From Actinotignum schaalii (GTDB lineage Bacteria > Actinomycetota > Actinomycetes > Actinomycetales > Actinomycetaceae), in contig NZ_CP008802.1 in the NCBI RefSeq assembly GCF_000724605.1, positions 310,001 to 374,000 on the forward strand: a DNA stretch of 64,000 nucleotides, written 5' to 3'. Below are positions 57,086 through 64,000 of the stretch, in pieces (within the stretch, counting starts at the first letter, position 1; each line of letters starts with the position of its first letter). A program made the position numbers and the translations under genes. Under the pieces are notes generated by a model. That model ran no database searches, was not told the origin of the DNA, and worked only from the letters and a program-made list of their open reading frames with translations.

Positions 57086-58825
57086 ATGTCTCAATCTAAA
57101 AATTCCGGCGTCCGGTTATCCTGGCGCCGGATCATTACCCTTGCGATCTTGGCGATCGCGCTCTTCGTCTCTCTGGGCGTAGGCTCGGTAACGGGATCCG
57201 GATCGGAATCCCGGTGGACCCCGAATTTCGCCCTCGACCTCGAAGGCGGCACGGAGCTTATTCTCACCCCGAAGACCACGGACAATTCTGAGATCACCTC
57301 GGAAGATGTCAATCAGGCGATTGAAATTATTCGCCAGCGCGTGGACGCCTCGGGTGTGGCAGAAGCGGAGATCACCTCCCAGGGTGGCTCGAATATCGTG
57401 GTGGGTCTGCCCGGGCACCCGAGCCAGGAAACCCTCGACCTCGTGCGTAATTCCGCGGTGTTGCGGATGCGCCCGGTGCTCGCCATGGCGAACCCGGGAA
57501 CCATGAAGGGCGAAGGTGAGAATGCCGCGCCCCTCACCGGTGCCGCGCTGGAAGAAGCCGCCATGAAGGCCGCCGATGCGGACGGGGACGGCAAGCTGTC
57601 CACCACTCCGCCTAGCGAGCCCACTAGCGCCTCGGATCCGGCTTGGGCCAAAACCGAGCGGGTCACCTACGATGCGCTGACTTTGGATTGCACCGCGGAA
57701 AACCCCGCCACCGCCCCGGAAGATAATCCGGATACCGCGCTGGTGGCCTGCGGGCAAAGCGAAGATTCCAAGACCGGTGAAGTGACGCCCTTCAAGTACG
57801 TGCTCGGCCCGGCCGAGATCGCCGGAACGAACCTGACGCGCGCCACCTCCGGTTTCGACCAGCAGCAGGGCCAGTGGATCGTGCAGCTGGAATTCGATAA
57901 CGAAGGCGCCCAGAAGTTCTCCGAAGTGACCGGGCGGCTGGTGGGCTTGCAAAGTCCCCAAAACCAATTCGCTATCGTGTTGGACGGGCGCGTCATTTCC
58001 TCCGCGGTCCCGCAAACCCAGATTTCGGGTGGGCAGGCCAGTATTAACGGTTCCGGTATTAATGCGACGACGTCGCGTGTGCTGGCCAACCAGTTGCAAT
58101 TCGGTTCGCTGCCCCTGGAATTCGAGGTGCAATCCGAACAGCAAATTTCGGCCACCCTCGGTTCTGAATCGCTGCGCGCGGGCCTGGTGGCCGGGCTGAT
58201 CGGTCTTGTGCTTATCGTTCTTTATCTCGTCTGGCAGTACCACGCCCTCGCCATTGTGGCGGTGGGCTCGGTGGTGCTTGCCACGGGCCTATCCTACGGG
58301 GTTATTTGTTTGCTCTCCTGGGTGATGGGTTACCGATTGTCGATGGCCGGCGTCGTCGGCCTGGTTATTTCCATCGGTATTACGGTCGACTCCTTCATCG
58401 TGTTCTTCGAACGTATCCGCGATGAGATCCGTGACGGGCACGCCGTCCGCACCGCGGTGCAACGCGGCTGGAAGCGCGCGACCCGCACGATTATCGCCTC
58501 CGACTCCGTCAACCTCATCGCGGCCGGGGTGCTCTACTTCATCGCGGTGGGTTCGGTGCGCGGTTTCGCCTTCACTTTGGGTCTGACCACCATCCTCGAC
58601 CTCGTCGTCGTCTTTATGTTTACCTATCCGCTTATGACGCTGCTGGTGCGCACCAAGTTCTTCGGCGGGGGGCACCCGGCATCGGGTATGTCCGCCAAGC
58701 ATTTGGCGCATACCCCGGCGTACCGCGGCCGTAAGCTTCCCGGGGAAGGCTCGCTCGCCGAGCGGCGCACCCGGGAACGCCGGGCCGCTCTCCCCGCGAG
58801 CAGCGAGGGAAAGGAGAACGCCTAA
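57086..58825 (+). CDS. secD: Protein translocase subunit SecD
   Basis: 579-residue RND-type subunit that uses the proton gradient to pull preproteins through SecYEG. TM1 is at residues 14-34, then FALDLEGGTELIL (D1 motif), a large extracytoplasmic P1 region (50-345), and five C-terminal helices with the QISATLGSESLRAGLVAGLIGL and GITVDSFIVFFERIRDE motifs. P1 contains a long insertion with an EF-hand-like loop DADGDGKL (164-171). A charged C-terminal tail follows. The stop overlaps the secF start (TAATG). Confidence 0.95.
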   Translation: MSQSKNSGVRLSWRRIITLAILAIALFVSLGVGSVTGSGSESRWTPNFALDLEGGTELILTPKTTDNSEITSEDVNQAIEIIRQRVDASGVAEAEITSQGGSNIVVGLPGHPSQETLDLVRNSAVLRMRPVLAMANPGTMKGEGENAAPLTGAALEEAAMKAADADGDGKLSTTPPSEPTSASDPAWAKTERVTYDALTLDCTAENPATAPEDNPDTALVACGQSEDSKTGEVTPFKYVLGPAEIAGTNLTRATSGFDQQQGQWIVQLEFDNEGAQKFSEVTGRLVGLQSPQNQFAIVLDGRVISSAVPQTQISGGQASINGSGINATTSRVLANQLQFGSLPLEFEVQSEQQISATLGSESLRAGLVAGLIGLVLIVLYLVWQYHALAIVAVGSVVLATGLSYGVICLLSWVMGYRLSMAGVVGLVISIGITVDSFIVFFERIRDEIRDGHAVRTAVQRGWKRATRTIIASDSVNLIAAGVLYFIAVGSVRGFAFTLGLTTILDLVVVFMFTYPLMTLLVRTKFFGGGHPASGMSAKHLAHTPAYRGRKLPGEGSLAERRTRERRAALPASSEGKENA

Positions 58826-59925
58826 TGTCGATGTACAGCTTAGGTAATGATCTCTACTCGGGGCGGCGCAGCTTCAAAATTGTGCAGCGGCGCAAGACCT
58901 GGTACACCATCGCGATTATTTGTGTAATTGCCTCGTTTATCGCGCTGTTCACCCGCGGACTCAATATGGGTATTGAGTTCACCGGGGGATCCCAGTTCAC
59001 GGTCTCGGGGGCGCAAACCACCGATCAGCGCCTCGCCTCGGATATCATGGCCCGCCACGGTGGGGATGAAGCCGCCCGCGTGGCGCAGGTAGGGGAGAAC
59101 TCCCTGCGTATCCAGACCTCGGCGAATGCCGACGGTACCGGGGTGGGGAACGCGGAAACGGAAGCAATCCGCACGGAATTGGCCGAAGCTTACGGCACCT
59201 CCGTTCAGGATGTCACCTCCACCTATATCGGCCCGGTATGGGGTCAGGATATTTCCACGAAGGCCCTCCAAGGTTTCGTGGTCTTTATCGTGCTGGTACT
59301 GCTGGCCCTGTGGGCCTATATGCGGTCCTGGCGTAATGCCCTGGGCGCTATCGTTGCGCTCTTCCATGATCTTGTGGTGACAGTGGGGATTTACTGCCTC
59401 TTCGGTTTCGAATTCACGCCGTCTACCGTTATCGGCCTGCTGACCATTCTCGGGTACTCCCTGTACGACACCGTGGTGGTCTTCGATAAGGTTCGTGAAA
59501 ATACCGAGCACGTGCTGCGCCAGCACCGCGTGACCTTCGGGGAATCCACGAACCACGCCGTCAATCAGACCCTTATTCGCTCCATTAACACCTCGGTCAC
59601 CTCGATTATGCCGGTGGCCTCTATCCTCTTCATCGGGGTCTACCTCATGGGCGCGGGCACGCTGCGCGATCTGGCGCTGGTGCTCTTCGTGGGTCTGTTG
59701 CTCTCGGCGTACTCCTCCATCTTCCTGGCCGCGCCGCTCGCCGTCACCCTGACGAATGCCGATCCGCGCATCAAGGCTCATAACGCGGAAGTAGCTGCCG
59801 CGCGTGCCGAACGCGTTGAGGCCGGCGGCGTTGCCGAAGAAGACGTGGTATCCGCGGTTCTTGAACCGGGTCACCATCTCGGTAATGCAGCGCAGCCGCG
59901 CCGCAAGAAGAGGAGCAAGAAGTGA
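58825..59925 (+). CDS. secF: Protein translocase subunit SecF
   Basis: 366-residue partner of SecD. TM1 is near residues 27-45, followed by MGIEFTGGSQFTVSG, periplasmic-type domain and five helices with LYDTVVVFDKVREN and NQTLIRSINTSVTSIMPV, conserved in SecF. The C-terminal 50 residues are Ala/Glu-rich and end in a basic RRKKRSKK stretch. The stop overlaps the apt start. Confidence 0.95.
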   Translation: MSMYSLGNDLYSGRRSFKIVQRRKTWYTIAIICVIASFIALFTRGLNMGIEFTGGSQFTVSGAQTTDQRLASDIMARHGGDEAARVAQVGENSLRIQTSANADGTGVGNAETEAIRTELAEAYGTSVQDVTSTYIGPVWGQDISTKALQGFVVFIVLVLLALWAYMRSWRNALGAIVALFHDLVVTVGIYCLFGFEFTPSTVIGLLTILGYSLYDTVVVFDKVRENTEHVLRQHRVTFGESTNHAVNQTLIRSINTSVTSIMPVASILFIGVYLMGAGTLRDLALVLFVGLLLSAYSSIFLAAPLAVTLTNADPRIKAHNAEVAAARAERVEAGGVAEEDVVSAVLEPGHHLGNAAQPRRKKRSKK

Positions 59926-60464
59926 GTAGTGCGTTTTCTTCGCAACTCGTGGAACTAGCGGCCAGCCGGGTGCGAGAACGTGAAAACTTCCCGGCCCCCG
60001 GGGTGATTTTTCGCGATATCACCCCGCTTATAGCCGACGGTGAAGCTTTCCACCTCTTTATTGATGAACTGGCGCGCCACTACGAAGGTAAGATCGACGC
60101 CGTCGCCGGGCTGGAATCACGCGGATTTATTTTGTCCGCTCCGCTGGCCTACGCCATGGGTTTGGGGATGGTCACCATCCGCAAAGCCGGGCGCCTGCCC
60201 GGGCCGGTGATCGGGGTTGATTATGAACTGGAATACGGTTCGGCCCGGATGGAAGTTCAGCCCTTTAATATTGAAGATGGACAGCGCGTTCTCATCATCG
60301 ATGACGTTCTCGCCACCGGTGGAACCGCACACGCCGCTTGTGAGCTGGTAGAAAGCTCAGGCGGGATTGTGGCCGGCCTATGCATGCTCATTGAGCTGGC
60401 AGGCATGGGCGGCCGGGAGCGTCTGGCCGGTAGGCAGGTCGAAGCGGTGCTAACCTTCGATTAA
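59922..60464 (+). CDS. apt: Adenine phosphoribosyltransferase
   Basis: 180-residue purine-salvage enzyme making AMP from adenine and PRPP. Family motifs: NFPAPGVIFRDITPLI, GLESRGFILSAPLA and the PRPP-binding VLIIDDVLATGGTA (123-136). GTG start overlapping secF by 4 bp. Position between secF and rel is conserved in actinobacteria and couples purine salvage to alarmone metabolism only by location. Confidence 0.95.
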   Translation: MSSAFSSQLVELAASRVRERENFPAPGVIFRDITPLIADGEAFHLFIDELARHYEGKIDAVAGLESRGFILSAPLAYAMGLGMVTIRKAGRLPGPVIGVDYELEYGSARMEVQPFNIEDGQRVLIIDDVLATGGTAHAACELVESSGGIVAGLCMLIELAGMGGRERLAGRQVEAVLTFD

Positions 60465-60483
60465 GTCAAGAGGGGAGTAGGGC

Positions 60484-62787
60484 ATGTCGGAATCGCAAGG
60501 TCCGCGGGTACTATCGCGGCTATCGTGGTTGACCGGACGCACGGCCAGCCAGGTTCCTGATGCCCTGGAACCCCTTATGCGCGCCCTGGGAAATGTGGAT
60601 AAGGAACGCATTATCCGGGCGTATAACGTGGCGGAGGAATGCCACCGCGGCCAGAAGCGGCGCTCGGGAGAGCCGTATATTACGCATCCGGTCGCGGTGG
60701 CAACCATCCTCGCCGAACTCGGTATGGATGAGGACACTCTCGTGGGAGCCCTCCTCCATGACACGGTGGAAGATACCGGATACACCCTCGAGCAGGTCCG
60801 GGAGAATTTCGGTTCCACCGTGGAACTCCTCGTGGACGGGGTCACGAAGCTCGATAAGGTCGAATACGGGGAAGCCGCGCAGGCTGAAACCGTACGCAAA
60901 ATGGTTATCGCGATGTCTAAAGACATCCGCGTACTCCTCATTAAACTTGCCGACCGGCTTCATAATGCCCGCACCTGGCGTTTCATGCCGCAGGAAAAGG
61001 CGCGCTCCAAGGCGCATGAAACCCTGGAAATTTACGCGCCTCTCGCGCATCGCCTCGGCATGAATTCCATTAAATGGGAACTTGAAGATCTTTCCTTCAA
61101 AACCATGTACCCGGAGGTCTACGCCGAAATCGAATCCCTGGTGCAAGAACGCACCCCGGAACGCGAAGCGTATATCGCGAAAATCAAGGCGATCTTGGAG
61201 CGGGAGCTCAAGACTTCCCATATCAAATGCACGATCACCGGCCGCCCCAAGCACTATTACTCCATCTATCAGAAAATGATTTTGCGGGGTAAGGACTTCG
61301 AGGATATTTACGACCTTGTGGGCGTGCGGGTGCTGGTAGAAACCATCCCGGATTGCTACGCGGTTCTGGGCGTGGCCAATACGATTTTCACGCCGATTCA
61401 GGGGCGAATCAAGGACTATATCACCACCCCGAAATTCAACCTCTACCAGTCAATTCACACCACGGTCATCGGCCCGGATAACCGTTCCCTGGAAATCCAG
61501 ATCCGCACCTACGATATGCATCGACGCGCCGAATACGGCGTGGCCGCGCACTGGCGTTACAAAGAAAACCCGAATGCCACCAAGCGCGGGGGCGGTGCCG
61601 CGAAAGTCGATGAAGAAACCACGCAGCTTAACTGGTTGCGCCAGCTGGTCGATTGGCAGCGGGAAACCGCGGATCCGGCGGAATTCCTCGAATCACTCTC
61701 CTATGAGATCTCCGGCAATAAGGTTTATGTGTTTACCCCGGCCGGGGAAGTCATGGAACTTCCCACGGGTGCCACCCCGGTCGATTTCGCCTATGCCGTC
61801 CACACTGAAGTGGGGCACCGCACCGTAGGTGCGCGGGTGAATGACCGGCTTGTCACCCTGGACCACAAGCTGGAATCGGGGGATACGGTCGAGATCATTA
61901 CCGCGAAAAGCCCGGATGCCGGACCTTCCCTTGGCTGGCTTGATTTTGTGGCCAGCCCGCGCGCCCGCGCCAAGATCCGGGTGTGGTTCAAGAAGAGCCG
62001 CCGGGATGAAGCGGTGGAAGAAGGCAAGGATAAGCTGGCCCGCGCTATCCGCAAGCGCAATCAGCCCGTCCAGCGCCTCATGAGCCATGACACCCTCGCG
62101 GAAGTCGCGCGGGAAGCCGGGCGCAGTTCCGTGGATGATCTGTACGCCGGTATCGGGGAAGGGGATATTTCCCCCGAAACCGTGGTGCGTAACCTCATTA
62201 CCTCCCAGGGTGGGCAGGCCGGGGTGGAAGAAACCCTGGCGGAGGCCGTGACCCCGAACCGTATTTCGCGGCGGCGAAGTACCGCGAGTACCGATAACGC
62301 CGTGGTGGTTCAGGGCATGGAAGCCGGCGATGTTATGGTCAAGCTGGCCCGCTGCTGCACCCCGGTTCCCCCCGATGCCATCGTCGGTTTCGTGACCCGC
62401 GGTTCGGGAGTATCGATTCACCGGGCGGATTGCCCCAATGTGGAACAGCTGCAAAAGCAACCCGAGCGCTTCCTCGAGGTGCATTGGGCCGATGATTCCG
62501 AAGCTGTTTACGTGATCCAGGTCCAGGTGGACGCCCTCGATCGCCAAGGCCTGCTTTCCGATATTTCCAGAGCTCTGCTGGATAACGGGGTGAATCTCCT
62601 GGCCGGCAATATGATGACCACCAAGGAACGCATGGTGCGTAATACCTTCACTTTCGAGATGGCCGACCCCCACCACCTGGCCCGGGTGCTCGCTGACTTA
62701 CGCAAAATCGAAGGCGTGTACGACGCCTACCGGGTGACCAATTCTAAGCCCGCCAACCAGCGCCGGGTGGAGCCCCCGCGCGGCTAG
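60484..62787 (+). CDS. rel: Bifunctional (p)ppGpp synthetase/hydrolase Rel
   Basis: 767-residue stringent response enzyme. The HD hydrolase domain has THPVAVATIL and ALLHDTVEDT. The synthetase domain has GRPKHYYSIYQKM followed by RGKDFEDIYDLVGVRVLV. The RxKD (rather than ExDD) motif is that of bifunctional Rel enzymes. A TGS domain (VYVFTPAGEVMELP), a zinc-finger-like segment with the paired cysteines ARCCTPVPPDAIVGF, and a C-terminal ACT domain (DRQGLLSDISRALLDNGVNL) follow. GAGGGGAG lies 8 bp before the ATG. It ends 4 bp inside the convergent hypothetical gene. Confidence 0.95.
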   Translation: MSESQGPRVLSRLSWLTGRTASQVPDALEPLMRALGNVDKERIIRAYNVAEECHRGQKRRSGEPYITHPVAVATILAELGMDEDTLVGALLHDTVEDTGYTLEQVRENFGSTVELLVDGVTKLDKVEYGEAAQAETVRKMVIAMSKDIRVLLIKLADRLHNARTWRFMPQEKARSKAHETLEIYAPLAHRLGMNSIKWELEDLSFKTMYPEVYAEIESLVQERTPEREAYIAKIKAILERELKTSHIKCTITGRPKHYYSIYQKMILRGKDFEDIYDLVGVRVLVETIPDCYAVLGVANTIFTPIQGRIKDYITTPKFNLYQSIHTTVIGPDNRSLEIQIRTYDMHRRAEYGVAAHWRYKENPNATKRGGGAAKVDEETTQLNWLRQLVDWQRETADPAEFLESLSYEISGNKVYVFTPAGEVMELPTGATPVDFAYAVHTEVGHRTVGARVNDRLVTLDHKLESGDTVEIITAKSPDAGPSLGWLDFVASPRARAKIRVWFKKSRRDEAVEEGKDKLARAIRKRNQPVQRLMSHDTLAEVAREAGRSSVDDLYAGIGEGDISPETVVRNLITSQGGQAGVEETLAEAVTPNRISRRRSTASTDNAVVVQGMEAGDVMVKLARCCTPVPPDAIVGFVTRGSGVSIHRADCPNVEQLQKQPERFLEVHWADDSEAVYVIQVQVDALDRQGLLSDISRALLDNGVNLLAGNMMTTKERMVRNTFTFEMADPHHLARVLADLRKIEGVYDAYRVTNSKPANQRRVEPPRG

Positions 62788-63263
62788 CGCAGGGCAATGG
62801 CGCGCAGGGCGCTGCGGGCGGCGGCATGCTGCCGCCCTGCGAGGCTGCGTGCTACCGCGTCCCACTCATCAGCTTCGAGAAGGCGACGCCGCGCCACCTC
62901 CAAGGCGCAGGTAATCGCGAGGTGAAGTTCTTCCTGGTGGAAAATATCCGTGATCGTGCGCGGCAGGGTAGTCAAGCACAAGCCGGCTATTGATTGGCGT
63001 TCCTCGGGTGGCGGCTTGCGGCGAGCCCGGGACTTCACCCGCACGCTACAGACCCGCACCAGCCGGTCCGCCGGCCAATACCCGGTATGAACCCATAATG
63101 CGCTCAGGGTGATGGCAATAGCACCGCTTCCCACCAACGGGGCGAGAAGAGAGGCCCGCAGCGCCCGATAGGCAGCGCAATCAGCCGCGCACACCAGCCC
63201 GGGCGCATATTCCACCAGCAAACCGGCATTGATATCCAGGCGCTGCACCGCATCCACATACAT
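62784..63263 (-). CDS. Hypothetical protein with AbiEi-like C-terminal half
   Basis: 159 residues, no membrane segment. The middle and C-terminal parts (VRVCSVRVKSRARRK, GLCLTTLPRTITDIFHQEELHLAITCALEVAR) resemble the region of AbiEi-type proteins where a short beta strand precedes 'TxPARTxxDL'. The N-terminal helix-turn-helix expected in AbiEi antitoxins is not visible. ATG 63263 is the only usable start: an in-frame TAG lies 14 codons upstream inside the DUF349 terminator. No partner toxin is adjacent. Weak assignment. Confidence 0.55.
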   Translation of the reverse strand: MYVDAVQRLDINAGLLVEYAPGLVCAADCAAYRALRASLLAPLVGSGAIAITLSALWVHTGYWPADRLVRVCSVRVKSRARRKPPPEERQSIAGLCLTTLPRTITDIFHQEELHLAITCALEVARRRLLEADEWDAVARSLAGRQHAAARSALRAIALR

Positions 63264-63291
63264 ACCGAGAGTGTGCGATGGCGAAGAAAAT

Positions 63292-63332
63292 AGCGCAAGC
63301 CGCTATCCCCAGGCGGGGGAGCGGCTTGCGCT
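63292..63332 (-). terminator. Rho-independent terminator of the DUF349 gene
   Basis: Perfect 13-bp stem AGCGCAAGCCGCT / AGCGGCTTGCGCT. On the minus strand it is followed by ATTTTC. Confidence 0.85.
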
Positions 63333-63351
63333 TATCCACAGGTAGGAAAAG

Positions 63352-64000
63352 TTACAGATCCTTATTGACCTGCTCGAGCCAGGCCACGCGAGCGGCCCGT
63401 GCTTCGTTCAGCTCGGTGAGCTTCTTTTCGTCGCCGGACTGCTGGGCCTGGGCGATTTCCTCATCGAGTTCGGCAATAAGCGCTTCGAGCTGGGCGGCCA
63501 TCCCGGAAGAACGCTGCTGCTTTTCCGGATCGGTGCGGTTCCAACGGTCGTTTTCCGCCGCGCGAACCTTCTCTTCAATTTCCCGCATGCGCCCTTCGGT
63601 CCGGGCAATATCACCGCGGGCCACGAAGCCGATCTCATCCCAGCGTTCCCCGATCTCACGGAGCTTTTCGCGGGCTTCATCCACATTGGTAATGGGAAGG
63701 AGAGCCTCAGCTTCCGCCACCAATTCGAGCTTGGCGGCCAGGTTTTCCGCGTACTGGCTATCCACCTGGCTGAAATGCGCGTCCCGGGCATCGTAGAAGG
63801 GCTGGCGGGCAGCCATGAAACGCTCCCAGAGCTTATCGTCATCGCGGCGCCCGGCCCGCCCGGCCCGCTTCCACTCATCCATGAGTTCGCGGTAGCGATC
63901 CCCGGTTTCCCGCCAATCGGTAGAGGAGGAGAGCGCGGCGGCTTCCGCGATGAGCTTTTCCTTGGTGGCCTTCACCTGGCTGCGGCGCACATCCAATTCT
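63352..64000 (-). CDS. DUF349 domain protein (5' end beyond window)
   Basis: C-terminal 215 residues of a longer protein made of DUF349 repeats: DWRETGDRYRELMDEWKRAGRAGRRDDDKLWERF is one repeat, and EKLREIGERWDEIGFVARGDIARTEGRMREIEEKVR another. It is strongly helical, charged and probably coiled coil. DUF349 genes lie opposite rel in many actinobacteria; function unknown. The open frame continues past 64000, so the start is not visible. Confidence 0.88.
   Translation of the reverse strand, partial: ELDVRRSQVKATKEKLIAEAAALSSSTDWRETGDRYRELMDEWKRAGRAGRRDDDKLWERFMAARQPFYDARDAHFSQVDSQYAENLAAKLELVAEAEALLPITNVDEAREKLREIGERWDEIGFVARGDIARTEGRMREIEEKVRAAENDRWNRTDPEKQQRSSGMAAQLEALIAELDEEIAQAQQSGDEKKLTELNEARAARVAWLEQVNKDL

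Noticed and set aside
62784-63263. Toxin-antitoxin locus beside rel
   Set aside because: Only a partial AbiEi-like protein and no adjacent toxin gene on either strand.

Overview
The window is chromosomal DNA from a high-GC Gram-positive bacterium (Actinobacteria), most likely a member of the Actinomycetaceae (Actinotignum / Actinobaculum / Trueperella-like). The evidence is gene content and order: a pknL locus with class II DAHP synthase and an Rv2175c-like protein; primary sigma factor next to topoisomerase IV; sepH followed by the DUF4193-DUF3710-OB-DUF3159-TrkA block; thrS-pgsA-PIM acyltransferase-pimA; yebC-ruvCAB; and yajC-secD-secF-apt-rel. Genus is an inference. There is no rRNA, intact insertion sequence, prophage or CRISPR array. 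Almost the whole window is core genome with short spacers.

Layout. 1-9.1 kb: lpd (3' end cut by the window edge), small conserved actinobacterial proteins, an M20 peptidase, an FKBP lipoprotein, Mn/Fe superoxide dismutase and a DEDDh exonuclease-GIY-YIG fusion. 9.1-16 kb: PPi-type phosphofructokinase, class II DAHP synthase, PknL kinase with two PASTA repeats, a lytic transglycosylase-like protein, the Rv2175c-like DNA-binding protein and a polyprenyl diphosphate synthase. 16-28.8 kb: DUF4192, primary sigma factor, a second DEDDh exonuclease, topoisomerase IV parE and parC, a GNAT protein, a phosphodiesterase-family protein and SepH. 29-38.8 kb: the DUF4193/DUF3710/OB/DUF3159 cluster, two TrkA-type RCK proteins opposite a KimA-like permease, a TrmA-type methyltransferase, RNase D, DUF3000 and a FemX-type enzyme. 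38.8-45.6 kb: treX-treY-treZ, making trehalose from glycogen. 45.6-46.8 kb: a tRNA cluster ending in a chimeric Gly/Val tRNA and an anomalous repeat-bearing spacer. 46.8-53.4 kb: dps, thrS, and phosphatidylinositol/PIM lipid synthesis. 53.5-64 kb: yebC, Holliday-junction resolvase ruvCAB, Sec accessory genes, apt, rel, an AbiEi-like hypothetical and a DUF349 gene (5' end beyond the window).

Most genes sit in short operons with 1-4 bp start/stop overlaps. Many first genes have a TAnnnT -10 box only 6-7 bp before the start codon and no Shine-Dalgarno sequence, as in leaderless actinobacterial mRNAs. I used this to choose several starts.

The least ordinary observations are: a chimeric tRNA gene (5' half tRNA-Gly(GCC), 3' half tRNA-Val(GAC)) with its own promoter, followed by a 30-bp tandem repeat; a hairpin in the thrS leader whose 7-nt loop displays a threonine anticodon GGU; short tandem duplications that repeatedly include or abut stop codons; a possible sigma-R/sigma-H type promoter and a 17-bp repeat block ahead of the primary sigma factor gene; and a TrmA-family methyltransferase that has lost its Fe-S cysteines. 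I did not find a clearly new multi-gene system.
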